Counted from the first letter of the stretch, positions 1-6,461 are shown. The stretch: 8,305 nucleotides of DNA from an uncultured Alphaproteobacteria bacterium (GCA_937919435.1 CALFRR010000234.1:1-8305); one strand, 5' to 3'. Notes: generated from the sequence alone by a model not told the origin. Numbers and translations: made by a program.

Positions 1-704
1 AGTACATGTGCTGCCCGGCCGACGACGACGCGGCCTTCCTCGAATACGACCTGATCGCCTCGGCCGAGTATCCGTCGGCCGTCGATTGGGAGGCGATCGA
101 GGGGGGCGAGCTCTACGGCGGACTCGACATCGGGCGGAAGCGCGACTTGACGGTGCTCTGGATCCTGGAGCGCCTCGGCGACGTGCTCTACACCCGCGCG
201 GTGATCGAGCTGCAGAACATGCGGAAGTCCGAGCAAGAGGCAATCCTCTGGCCCTGGCTGAAGCGCTGCCGGCGGACCGCAATCGACGCCACCGGCCTCG
301 GCATCGGCTGGGCGGACGACGCACAGGACCGGTTCGGCGAGCATTCGATCGAAGCGGTGACCTTCACGCCCGCGGTGAAAGAGGCGCTCGCCTATCCGGT
401 CAGGTCGATCATGGAAGATCGACGGCTTCGAATTCCGAACCGCCCGGCGATCCGGGCCGATCTCCGCTCCGTCACCAAGCAGGTCACGGCGGCCGGTAAC
501 ATCCGCTTCACGGCGGAGCGGACGCCCGACGGACACGCCGACCGTTTCTGGGGACTGGGGCTCGCGGTCCACGCGGCGAGCGGCCCGCGCACCGAATACG
601 GCTACGTGCCGGCTCCCCCCGTTCGAAGCCGGTTCGATGCCGCGTCGGACGACGACCGATCGTTCAGAATGGCGTCGATGCGCCGCAGACGAGGAGCCTT
701 CTGA
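1..704 (+). CDS. Large terminase subunit, C-terminal part (Mu gp28-like), 5' truncated by window edge
   Basis: This is the C-terminal part of the ATP-driven DNA packaging motor; it carries the RNase H-fold nuclease that cuts phage DNA at the portal. The frame is open to the left edge, so the true start and the ATPase domain lie outside; the ATG at base 6 is internal. Counting from that ATG, the visible nuclease signatures are GLDIGRKRDL with acidic D41, IDATGLG with D94, and DGHADRFWGL with D175/D179, in the order and spacing of the metal-binding acids of phage terminases. The early segment DDDAAFLEYDLI is typical of Mu gp28 homologues at the ATPase-nuclease junction. About 233 residues are present; Mu-type terminases are about 500-550 aa, so about half is missing. 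The C-terminal tail is Arg-rich (RMASMRRRRGAF). The stop overlaps the portal start as ATGA. Family assignment is from recognised motifs, not a search. Confidence 0.93.
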   Translation, partial: YMCCPADDDAAFLEYDLIASAEYPSAVDWEAIEGGELYGGLDIGRKRDLTVLWILERLGDVLYTRAVIELQNMRKSEQEAILWPWLKRCRRTAIDATGLGIGWADDAQDRFGEHSIEAVTFTPAVKEALAYPVRSIMEDRRLRIPNRPAIRADLRSVTKQVTAAGNIRFTAERTPDGHADRFWGLGLAVHAASGPRTEYGYVPAPPVRSRFDAASDDDRSFRMASMRRRRGAF

Positions 705-2305
705 TGGCCAAGCCGCAACTCGTCGATCACCTCGGTCGCCCGGTCTCGACAGCCCTCCTCAAGCGAGAGCAGGGCGGTCCGACCACGCGCGGAATCCGCC
801 GGCCCTACGATGGTCTCCACCCGGCCGTCGGGCTGACCCCGGATCGGCTCGCCCGGCTGCTCCGCGAATCGATCGACGGTGAGCCGGACCGATATCTCGC
901 GCTCGCCGAGGACATGGAGGAGCGCGACCCGCACTACGCCGGCGTGCTCGGGATCCGCAAGCGCCAGGTCGCCGGACTGGAAGTGACCGTCGAAGCGGCG
1001 AGCGACGCGGCCGACGACGTCGCCGCCGCCGATCTGGTTCGCGAAGTCGTCGCCCGCGACAGCTTCGCCGACGAGCTGATCGACATCCTCGACGCGATCG
1101 GCAAGGGGTACTCCGCCACCGAGATCATCTGGGACATGTCCGAGGGACAGTGGCGCCCGGCGGCTCTGCGGATGCGTGATCCGAAGTGGTTCCGCCATTC
1201 CCGCGACGACGGCGAGACGCTGCTCCTGCGCGAGCCCGGCGGAGACGTACCGCTGCAGCCGTTCGGCTGGATCGTCCATCAGGGCAAGGTCAAGTCGGGT
1301 CTGCCGATCCGCGGCGGCATCGCCCGGGCGGTCGCCTGGACCTATCTGTTCAAGTCGTTCACCTTCAAGGACTGGGCGATCTTCTGCGAGGCCTACGGGC
1401 AGCCGCTGCGGCTCGGCAAATGGGCGGAAGGCGCATCCGACGAGGACAAGGACACGCTGCTTCGGGCGGTCAGCGACATCGGTACCGACTTCGCGGCGAT
1501 CGTGCCGGCGTCGATGACGATCGACTTCGTCAAAGCCGACATCACCGGGTCGAGCGACCTCTACGAGCGTCGCTGCGACTGGCTCGATCGCCAGGTCTCG
1601 AAGGTGGTGCTGGGCCAGACACAGACCACCGACGCGACCGCCGGCGGCTACGCCACCGCCAAGGTGCACGACGGCGTCCGGGACGACATCGAAGAGGCCG
1701 ACGCGCGCCAGCTTGCCGCGACGCTCAACCGCGACCTGATGCGCCCGCTGGTCGATCTCAACCTCGGCCCGCGCAAGCTCTATCCGAAGATCCGGATCGG
1801 GCGGCCGGACGAGGAGGACACCGACGCCCTGGTGAAGAACGTCGTCCAGCTGGTGCCGCTCGGCCTCAGGGTCTCGACCTCTGTGATGAGGGACAAGCTC
1901 GGTCTGCCGGATCCGGGAGCGGACGAAGAGTGCCTCCGTCCGGGCTCGCCGCCGGCGGCGGCCGATCCCTCGCAACCGGTGCCGGAAGCCGCTCTCCCGC
2001 CCGCGGTCCCGCCGGAACCACTCCGCCGGAAGACGGCCTCGGCGCAGCTGCCGACCGCGGATGCGATCGACGACGGCGTCTCCGAGATCCTCGCCGGCGA
2101 CGGATGGGAGAAGATCGTCGCGCCGATGGTGGGCGGCCTCCAGGAGAAGCTGCAGAACGCGGCGACGCTCGACGACGTGAAGGCGATCCTGGCGGCCCAC
2201 CTGACGTCGATGGACATCGGCCAGTTCGTCGAGGTCCTCGCCCGGGCCGGTTTCTCGGCTCGCCTCGCCGGCGTCGCCGGTGACCGCCTGAGTGCCGACG
2301 GATGA
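704..2305 (+). CDS. Portal protein, DUF935 family (Mu gp29-like)
   Basis: This gene encodes the dodecameric portal at the special capsid vertex through which DNA enters and leaves and to which the terminase docks. The 533-aa length fits the DUF935 portal family (Mu gp29 is about 510 aa). Recognisable segments are an N-terminal RPYDGLHPAVGLTP region, GKGYSATEIIWDM near residue 135, FCEAYGQPLRLGKW near 230-243, and the hallmark VVLGQTQTTDATAGGYA at about 301-317, followed by a long amphipathic helix ending in LNRDLMRPLVDLNLG. A Pro/Ala-rich linker at about 407-445 separates this core from a helical C-terminal tail. The ATG at 704 overlaps the terminase TGA (ATGA), and a GAGGAG ribosome site at 691-696 lies 7 bases upstream, which fixes the start. 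The stop overlaps the start of gene F the same way, so the three products are probably made by coupled translation. Confidence 0.95.
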   Translation: MAKPQLVDHLGRPVSTALLKREQGGPTTRGIRRPYDGLHPAVGLTPDRLARLLRESIDGEPDRYLALAEDMEERDPHYAGVLGIRKRQVAGLEVTVEAASDAADDVAAADLVREVVARDSFADELIDILDAIGKGYSATEIIWDMSEGQWRPAALRMRDPKWFRHSRDDGETLLLREPGGDVPLQPFGWIVHQGKVKSGLPIRGGIARAVAWTYLFKSFTFKDWAIFCEAYGQPLRLGKWAEGASDEDKDTLLRAVSDIGTDFAAIVPASMTIDFVKADITGSSDLYERRCDWLDRQVSKVVLGQTQTTDATAGGYATAKVHDGVRDDIEEADARQLAATLNRDLMRPLVDLNLGPRKLYPKIRIGRPDEEDTDALVKNVVQLVPLGLRVSTSVMRDKLGLPDPGADEECLRPGSPPAAADPSQPVPEAALPPAVPPEPLRRKTASAQLPTADAIDDGVSEILAGDGWEKIVAPMVGGLQEKLQNAATLDDVKAILAAHLTSMDIGQFVEVLARAGFSARLAGVAGDRLSADG

Positions 2306-3603
2306 GTGTCGCGACGATCCGTCCGCTGCCACCGAAGGAGGCGATCGCCGCGCTCTTCCATCGCGGGCGCACGCTCGTTCCGACGCATTCGTGGCAGGAC
2401 ATGGAGGGCGCCGAGCATGCGGGCGCCTATACGGTCGCGAAGTCCGCCGGCTTCGACATTCTCCAGGACATCTTCGACGAGGTTTCGAAGGTGGTGGGAG
2501 AAGGCAAGAGCATCCGCGACGCGACCCGTGATCTGACGCCGATCCTACAGGCGAAGGGATGGTGGGGCCGGAAGCTCGTCGTCGATCCTCTGACCGGCGA
2601 GACCGTGCCGGCGCAGCTCGGATCGACGCGTCGCCTCAGGACCATCTTCGACACCAATCTGCGCGTCTCCTACGCCGCCGGCCACTGGTCGCGGTTCGAG
2701 GCGCAGACGGCGACGCGGCCGTGGCTGCGCTACGTCGCGGTGATGGACGAGCGGACGCGGCCCGAACATGCCGCGCTCCACAACCTGTGTCTGCCCGTCG
2801 ATCATCCGTTCTGGAAGACCTGGGCGCCGCCGAACGGCTGGAACTGCCGCTGTACGCTGCAGAGCCTGTCCGACCGGGACGTCGAGCGGATGCGCGGCGA
2901 GCTGGTGTTCGAACCGCCGTCGATGCCGACGCGCACCTGGACCAACCGGCGGACCGGCGAAGTCCAGGAGATCCCCGAGGGGATCGACCCCGGCTGGGCC
3001 TACAACCCGGGCCAGGCCGGGTCGCGGGCGGTCGCAGCCTACGCCGACAAGTTGATCGCGGCGCCGCCGGAGCTGGCGGCCGCGGCGGTCGGCGATTCCG
3101 ACTTCCCGGTTCGACCGCTCGCCGACGCATTCGAGGGATGGGTCTCGGCGGTCGCCGCCGGCGAGCGCGGCGAGCGGTCGATGTACACGGTCGGCGCCTT
3201 CGACCAGGTGTTGCTCGACCGGCTGGCGGAGCGGAACATCCGGCCGCAGTCGGCGGCGATCACGGTATCGCAACAGGCGATCACCCATGCCCTCCGACCG
3301 GCGAAGGCCGAGGTCGGAAAGGCGGTCGGGGTCGACCTTCTGATGCGGATGCCGGAGGCACTGCGGTCGCCCTCGGCGATCGTCCTCGACAAGCGCAACG
3401 GCGCGCTGCTCTGGGTCGTCGACGTGCCGGGTTCCCGGGTTGCGAAGCTGGTTTTTCAGATCGACCGAGCCAGTAAGGTGCCTGCGGCGTCGGGAAAGGG
3501 GCGCGTCGGCGTCGTCAGCAACGCATTTCGCACGGCGGGTCTCGTCGATCCCACGATGCTCAGAGACGCTCGATTCTACGATCTGTTGGTCGGAGAGGTG
3601 TGA
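2302..3603 (+). CDS. F: MuF / SPP1 gp7-type head morphogenesis protein with C-terminal PBECR-like nuclease domain
   Basis: This is a minor head protein, 433 aa, of the Mu F/SPP1 gp7 family; members bind the portal and may be carried in the capsid and ejected with DNA. The N-terminus has the family pattern PLPPKEAIAALFHRG, then WWGRKLVVDP and RRLRTIFDTNLRVSYAAG. The MuF core lies at about 140-190: MDERTRPEHAALH (148-160) followed by PPNGWNCRCTLQSL (176-189), including the Cys-Arg-Cys. From about 290 to the end comes a separate domain (YTVGAFDQVLLDRL, ITVSQQAITHALRPAK with H329, SAIVLDKRNGALLWVVDV, KLVFQID, YDLLVGEV) that resembles the PBECR nuclease-like modules often fused to MuF proteins. 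The domain match is from memory of the family and catalytic residues are not established. The start overlaps the portal stop (ATGA) with no clear ribosome site of its own, implying coupling. A gene-poor gap of about 330 bp follows. Confidence 0.92.
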   Translation: MSVATIRPLPPKEAIAALFHRGRTLVPTHSWQDMEGAEHAGAYTVAKSAGFDILQDIFDEVSKVVGEGKSIRDATRDLTPILQAKGWWGRKLVVDPLTGETVPAQLGSTRRLRTIFDTNLRVSYAAGHWSRFEAQTATRPWLRYVAVMDERTRPEHAALHNLCLPVDHPFWKTWAPPNGWNCRCTLQSLSDRDVERMRGELVFEPPSMPTRTWTNRRTGEVQEIPEGIDPGWAYNPGQAGSRAVAAYADKLIAAPPELAAAAVGDSDFPVRPLADAFEGWVSAVAAGERGERSMYTVGAFDQVLLDRLAERNIRPQSAAITVSQQAITHALRPAKAEVGKAVGVDLLMRMPEALRSPSAIVLDKRNGALLWVVDVPGSRVAKLVFQIDRASKVPAASGKGRVGVVSNAFRTAGLVDPTMLRDARFYDLLVGEV

Positions 3604-3760
3604 CGCCGTCGAGGGGGTACGCCACCTTCCCCGTGAACGTGTTTCCCGCTGCCAGGGCGGGACAACCGGGCCGGGGCGAATTTCCCGACCAACCACGACG
3701 GCTCCGAGACATTATGAGCCCGGCCGGGAGACGAGGCAATAGGAGGCCCGTGGACGGCGA

Positions 3761-3789
3761 TTGCCACTCCGGGGCTCCGGGACTACCAT
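3761..3789 (+). promoter_or_regulatory. Candidate sigma70-type promoter for the capsid block
   Basis: TTGCCA (3761-3766) matches five of six bases of the -35 consensus. After exactly 17 bp, TACCAT (3784-3789) matches four of six bases of the -10 consensus, including the key first T, second A and last T. Transcription would begin near 3796, about 137 bases before the protease ATG. The site lies in the largest gap of the operon, where a promoter is plausible. Chance matches of this quality do occur, and phage-specific late activators may be used instead, so this is only a candidate. Confidence 0.3.
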
Positions 3790-3815
3790 CCGGGTCGCCC
3801 TCGCCGGTTCTCACC

Positions 3816-3825
3816 GTTTCGAAAC
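3816..3825. repeat. Perfect 10-bp palindrome GTTTCGAAAC, possible operator
   Basis: GTTTC followed directly by GAAAC forms a perfect two-fold symmetric site, locally AT-richer than its surroundings. It lies about 20-30 bases downstream of the start point implied by the candidate promoter at 3761-3789, a position where a bound dimer could block transcription. A flanking CGGTT (3805-3809) and AACCG (3823-3827) give an overlapping hairpin alternative. No second copy of the palindrome was seen in the window. A regulatory role is inference only. Confidence 0.25.
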
Positions 3826-3916
3826 CGCTTCGACGGCGACCCTGATCGGACATCTCCCCTCGCCGTCGACGGATGATCGGTCGCGCACCTGCGTGACCGG
3901 ATCGGCTCGGGTCGAT

Positions 3917-3931
3917 CGCCGATGATCGGCG
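3917..3931. repeat. 15-bp interrupted palindrome immediately before the protease start codon
   Basis: CGCCGAT and ATCGGCG are exact inverted copies separated by a single G at 3924, and the right arm ends one base before the ATG at 3933. It fills the place where a ribosome binding site should be, and no Shine-Dalgarno-like purine run is visible there. A one-base loop is too tight for an RNA hairpin unless inner pairs open, so a protein-binding DNA site is equally possible. Confidence 0.4.
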
Positions 3932-3932
3932 C

Positions 3933-5006
3933 ATGTCGAACCGCCTCCTCCTCGCGGCCTCCGCCGTCTCCCTCGATCCGTCGTCCGTCGCCGAAGACGG
4001 GACGAGCTGGATCCAGTTGTTCGCGCCCGGCCGCAACGCGGCCCGGGACGGGCGCGTCTTCGAGGTCGGCGATCGGGCGTCCATGCAGGCGATCGTCGCG
4101 GCGACCGCGGCCCGGGCCGGTGCGACCGATCCGGTCGTCGACTACGACCATCAGAGCATCTTCGGGGCGGTGCCCGGCGTCGGGGGACGCGCGGCCGCGT
4201 CCGGTTGGATGAAGGCGATCGAGGCCCGGCCCGACGGGATCTGGGCGCGCGTCGAATGGACGGCGGCGGCCGCCGCCGCGATCCGGGCGCGCGAGTACCG
4301 CTACGTCTCGCCGACCTTCCTGCACACCAAGGCGGGCGACGTGCGGGTGATCGTCAACGCCGCCCTCACCAACACACCCGCCTTCGATCTCGCCGAGGCG
4401 ACCGCCGCGGCGTTCATCGCCGATCTCACCCAAGACAACGGAGAGACCATGAAGACCGTCGCCAGAGCGCTCGGGCTCGCCGAAGACGCCGCCGAGGACA
4501 AGATCCTCGCGGCCGTCACCACCCTCATCCAGGAGACCGCGTCGCAGAAGACGCTGCTCGCCTCGGTCGCCACCGCTGCCGGCAAGGCCGACGCGACCGG
4601 CGACGCGCTGGTCGCCGCCGTCCAGGCCGCGACGGTGCCGAACCCGGCGAAGTACGTCCCGCTGGAGATGCTCACCACGGCGAATGCTCGGATCGCCGAA
4701 CTCACCGCGACCGCGACGGCCGAAAGGGTCGCCGGGGTGGTCGAGGCGGCGATCGCCGCCGGCAAGGTCACGCCGGCGCAGAAGGACTGGGCGCTCGGAT
4801 TCGCGAAGACGGATCCGGCGGCGTTCGAAGCCTGGGCGAAGGCGGCGCCGACGATCGTGGCGCCGGGCGGCAAGCCGGGGGGCGGCAAGCCGCCGCCGGC
4901 GGCCGGCGCCGGCGATCTCGGTGAGACCGACCTCGCCGTCTGCACCGCCCTGGGGATCGCCCCGGACACCTTCAAGAAGACCCGTGAAGCCGAGGAGAAG
5001 CGCTGA
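3933..5006 (+). CDS. I: Prohead protease, Mu I family, carrying nested scaffold
   Basis: This encodes the maturation protease that acts inside the prohead, fused in frame to a scaffold region. At 357 aa it is close to Mu gpI (about 360 aa). The protease part covers about residues 1-170. It begins MSNRLLLAASAVSL, followed by the family hallmarks WIQLFAPGR, VVDYDHQS (D70, D72, H73), AASGWMKAIEARPDGIWARV (S90, W92), and REYRYVSPTF (120-129). The catalytic set is not established from sequence here. Residues 173-357 are the Ala-rich helical scaffold, then a Gly/Pro/Lys linker (about 309-327) and a conserved-looking tail, LAVCTALGIAPDTF. The ATG at 3933 has no visible ribosome site and follows an interrupted palindrome. 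The same frame is closed by a TGA at 3894, so little upstream extension is possible. The stop overlaps the next gene by one base (TGATG). Confidence 0.93.
   Translation: MSNRLLLAASAVSLDPSSVAEDGTSWIQLFAPGRNAARDGRVFEVGDRASMQAIVAATAARAGATDPVVDYDHQSIFGAVPGVGGRAAASGWMKAIEARPDGIWARVEWTAAAAAAIRAREYRYVSPTFLHTKAGDVRVIVNAALTNTPAFDLAEATAAAFIADLTQDNGETMKTVARALGLAEDAAEDKILAAVTTLIQETASQKTLLASVATAAGKADATGDALVAAVQAATVPNPAKYVPLEMLTTANARIAELTATATAERVAGVVEAAIAAGKVTPAQKDWALGFAKTDPAAFEAWAKAAPTIVAPGGKPGGGKPPPAAGAGDLGETDLAVCTALGIAPDTFKKTREAEEKR
4449..5006 (+). CDS. Z: Nested capsid scaffold protein (Mu Z-like), internal start within gene I
   Basis: This 185-aa product would equal the C-terminal part of the protease protein, starting at M173 (MKTVARALGLAEDAAED). 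In Mu, gene Z is nested in frame at the 3' end of gene I and encodes the scaffold around which the major capsid protein assembles. Evidence here is an ATG at 4449 with a good ribosome site, GGAGAG at 4440-4445, 3-5 bases upstream depending on pairing. It falls exactly at the boundary between the protease hallmarks and the helical region. The protein is rich in Ala and Glu/Lys, predicted largely helical, and ends in a flexible linker plus the short ETDLAVCTALGIAPDTFKK tail. Such a tail recurs in Mu-like scaffolds and is a plausible capsid-contacting segment. Separate expression is inferred from the ribosome site and the Mu precedent. The internal start also has a better ribosome site than gene I itself. 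Confidence 0.75.
   Translation: MKTVARALGLAEDAAEDKILAAVTTLIQETASQKTLLASVATAAGKADATGDALVAAVQAATVPNPAKYVPLEMLTTANARIAELTATATAERVAGVVEAAIAAGKVTPAQKDWALGFAKTDPAAFEAWAKAAPTIVAPGGKPGGGKPPPAAGAGDLGETDLAVCTALGIAPDTFKKTREAEEKR
4866..4892 (+). repeat. Two 12-bp direct repeats encoding a GGKP linker
   Basis: GGCGGCAAGCCG occurs at 4866-4877 and again at 4881-4892, a 15-bp period that keeps the reading frame. It encodes GGKPGGGKP in the scaffold/protease product, followed by PPPAAGAG. The repeat lies at the junction between the helical scaffold and its C-terminal tail and could vary in copy number by slippage. It is a low-complexity flexible linker rather than a mobile element. Confidence 0.7.
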
Positions 5007-5416
5007 TGGCCGCTCTGACCGCCGACCGCAACACGCCGAGCCGGACCGGGGAGCGTCGCTCGTTCCCGGTCAAGGCGTCGACCAAGATCTGGGCCGGTGC
5101 TCTCGTCTGCATCGACTCCTCCGGCCGTGCCGTGCCGGGATCGACCGCCACCGGCCTCATCGCCGTCGGTCGCTCGCCGCGCGTCTATGACAATTCCGCC
5201 GGTGCCGACGGCGCGGTCGTCGGCGAGTTCGAACGCGGCATCTACCGCTTCGACAACTCGACCTCGACCGACGCGATCACGGCGGCCGAGATCGGGTCGA
5301 CCTGCTACGTGGTCGACGATCACACCGTGGCGAAGACGAACGGCAGTTCGACCCGTTCGCCCGCCGGCACCGTCTTCGACGTCGACGCCCTCGGCGTCTG
5401 GGTCCGTTTCGCCTGA
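5006..5416 (+). CDS. Small capsid cement/decoration-like structural protein
   Basis: This 136-aa protein sits between the protease/scaffold and the major capsid gene, the usual place of a head-stabilising or decoration protein in Mu-like phages. It has the recognisable pattern of a recurrent family in such prophages: ALTADRNTPSRTGE at the N-terminus, KIWAGALVCIDSSGRAVPG around 30-48, GLIAVGRSPRVYDNSAGADG around 52-71, then STCYVVDDHTVAKTNGS and a C-terminal FDVDALGVWVRFA. The profile is beta-rich, with no signal peptide or membrane segment. It resembles the DUF2190-type cement proteins in style, but I could not confirm the family; in many genomes it is only called hypothetical. The start overlaps the preceding stop by one base (TGATG), with GAGGAG at 4992-4997 at good spacing. 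High-level co-expression with the capsid gene is expected. Confidence 0.75.
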   Translation: MAALTADRNTPSRTGERRSFPVKASTKIWAGALVCIDSSGRAVPGSTATGLIAVGRSPRVYDNSAGADGAVVGEFERGIYRFDNSTSTDAITAAEIGSTCYVVDDHTVAKTNGSSTRSPAGTVFDVDALGVWVRFA

Positions 5417-5426
5417 GGAGGGCGCC

Positions 5427-6326
5427 ATGCTTCTGAACAGCACCACGCTGCGGTCGCTCTACACCGGCTTCTCGACCGCCTTCCAGGGCGGCTTCGCCGG
5501 CGTGACGCCGCTCTACACGCGCATCGCCACCGAGGTGCCGTCGACCACCAAGAGCAACGAATACGGCTGGCTCGGCCAGATGCCGCGCTTCCGGGAGTGG
5601 CTCGGCGACCGCGTCGTCAACAACATCTCGTCGAGCGGCTACACGCTGAAGAACAAGTCCTTCGAGAGCACGATCGGCGTCGATCGCGAGGACATCGAGG
5701 ACGACAACATCGGCATCTACGCGCCGCTGTTCACCGAGTTCGGTCGCTCCGCCGCCACCTTCCCGGACGAGCTGGTGTGGCCGCTGCTGCTCGCCGGCTT
5801 CGCGAGCCTCTGCTACGACGGCCAGTATTTCTTCGACACCGACCATCCGGTGCTCGCCGCCGACGGCGTCACCACGACCTCGGTTTCCAACAGCGGTGGC
5901 GGATCGGGCACGCCGTGGTTCCTGATGGACACCAGCCGGGCGCTGAAGCCGCTGATCTTCCAGAAGCGCAAGGCGTTCGACAACCTGATCCGCAAGGACC
6001 AGGAGACCGACGACAACGTCTTCGACAAGAAGCAGTTCGTCTACGGCCTCGACGGCCGCTGCAACGTCGGCTTCGGCTTCTGGCAGATGGCCTACGGGTC
6101 GAAGCAGACCCTCGACGCGACCTCCTATGCCGCCGCCCGCGCGGCGATCACCACCATGAAGGGCGACTACGGCCGCCCGCTCGGGCTGATGCCGAACCTC
6201 CTGGTGGTCCCCGGAACGCTCGAGGGCGCGGCGCGCAAGCTGCTCAATTCCGAGTACGGCGCCGGCGGCGAGACCAACGAGTGGAAGGGCACGGCGGAGC
6301 TGCTGGTCGTGCCCTGGCTCGGCTGA
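5427..6326 (+). CDS. T: Major capsid protein, Mu gpT family
   Basis: This gene encodes the main shell subunit, 299 aa, close to Mu gpT (about 305 aa) and probably of HK97 fold. Recognised segments are the start MLLNSTTLRSLYTGFSTAFQ, EVPSTTKSNEYGWLGQMPRFREW at about 37-59 (typical of gpT), a central FESTIGVDREDIEDDNIGIY, the hallmark FFDTDHPV at 135-142, an FQKRKAF segment near 185, and a C-terminal PNLLVVPGTLEGAARKLL. The ATG at 5427 is chosen because a GAGGAGGG ribosome site at 5415-5422 lies just upstream and Mu gpT homologues begin this way. The same frame is open further upstream, but that part overlaps the cement gene and is not coding. Unlike Mu capsid precursors of the HK97 type, there is no long N-terminal delta domain; the scaffold is supplied by the nested Z-like product. 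A 135-bp spacer follows. Confidence 0.95.
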   Translation: MLLNSTTLRSLYTGFSTAFQGGFAGVTPLYTRIATEVPSTTKSNEYGWLGQMPRFREWLGDRVVNNISSSGYTLKNKSFESTIGVDREDIEDDNIGIYAPLFTEFGRSAATFPDELVWPLLLAGFASLCYDGQYFFDTDHPVLAADGVTTTSVSNSGGGSGTPWFLMDTSRALKPLIFQKRKAFDNLIRKDQETDDNVFDKKQFVYGLDGRCNVGFGFWQMAYGSKQTLDATSYAAARAAITTMKGDYGRPLGLMPNLLVVPGTLEGAARKLLNSEYGAGGETNEWKGTAELLVVPWLG

Positions 6327-6461
6327 TCGGAATACCCGAGGCGGACGCCTCACCCGGAGCCCGCGTAGCAGAACGACAGCCGCCCCGATCGCGGGACGGT
6401 CCGGTCCAGGGTCGAGATCCGGCGCGGCGGAGGCTCGACCCACGATTCTCGAGAGGACGAC
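6327..6461. other. Spacer after the major capsid gene, with a weak hairpin
   Basis: This 135-bp stretch without a gene separates the capsid block from the connector block. Just 11 bases after the capsid stop, GAGGC (6338-6342) and GCCTC (6347-6351) can form a 5-bp stem with a GGAC loop. There is no T-tract, so it is not a convincing intrinsic terminator, but it could stabilise or dampen the highly used capsid message. The remainder is GC-rich, with a GGTCCGGTCC direct repeat of 5 bases (about 6399-6408). No promoter-like pair was seen. Confidence 0.4.

Larger units (their letters stand above)
3604..3932. other. Gene-poor intergenic gap between F and the protease gene
   Basis: About 329 bp lacks a convincing gene, although every other junction in the window except the one at 6327-6461 is overlapping or only a few bases long. 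Short open frames exist. One runs from ATG 3714 to 3845 (43 codons), and an AGGAGG at 3741-3746 precedes a GTG at 3750 in the same frame. The encoded peptide is Pro/Arg/Ser-rich and resembles nothing I know. The gap contains a 6-bp-stem hairpin (TCCCGC 3644-3649 with GCGGGA 3657-3662) without a T-tract, a promoter-like pair at 3761-3789, a perfect palindrome at 3816-3825, the 9-mer GATGATCGG at 3872 and 3921, and an interrupted palindrome at 3917-3931. In Mu, gene G occupies this place; here G is at 7093. Confidence 0.6.

Noticed and set aside
602..2332. A very long open frame on the minus strand (576 codons) opposite the portal gene
   Set aside because: It lies wholly antisense to a clearly recognised portal gene, and its Arg/Asp/Gly-rich, repetitive composition is typical of shadow frames in GC-rich DNA. 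No ribosome site or recognisable domain was found.
3611..3620. GAGGGGGTAC after gene F is identical to the word at 7081-7090 that forms the ribosome site of gene G
   Set aside because: It is tempting as a remnant of G at its Mu-like position, but a 10-base match is expected by chance in 8 kb of GC-rich DNA and no G-like protein remnant follows.
3644..3662. TCCCGC/GCGGGA hairpin as a terminator of the upstream operon
   Set aside because: The 6-bp stem is fair but there is no T-tract and it lies about 40 bases after the stop. GC-rich DNA yields many such stems by chance.
3714..3845. A 43-codon frame in the gap, with AGGAGG before an internal GTG at 3750
   Set aside because: The ribosome-like site is too close to the GTG (3 bases), the product is Pro/Arg/Ser-rich and unlike anything known to me. 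It is not listed as a gene, although the gap is flagged for checking.
5097..5426. Upstream extension of the capsid reading frame
   Set aside because: The frame is open, but the extension overlaps the cement-like gene, has a Ser/Arg/Pro-rich shadow composition, and the true ATG at 5427 has a strong ribosome site and the expected family N-terminus.
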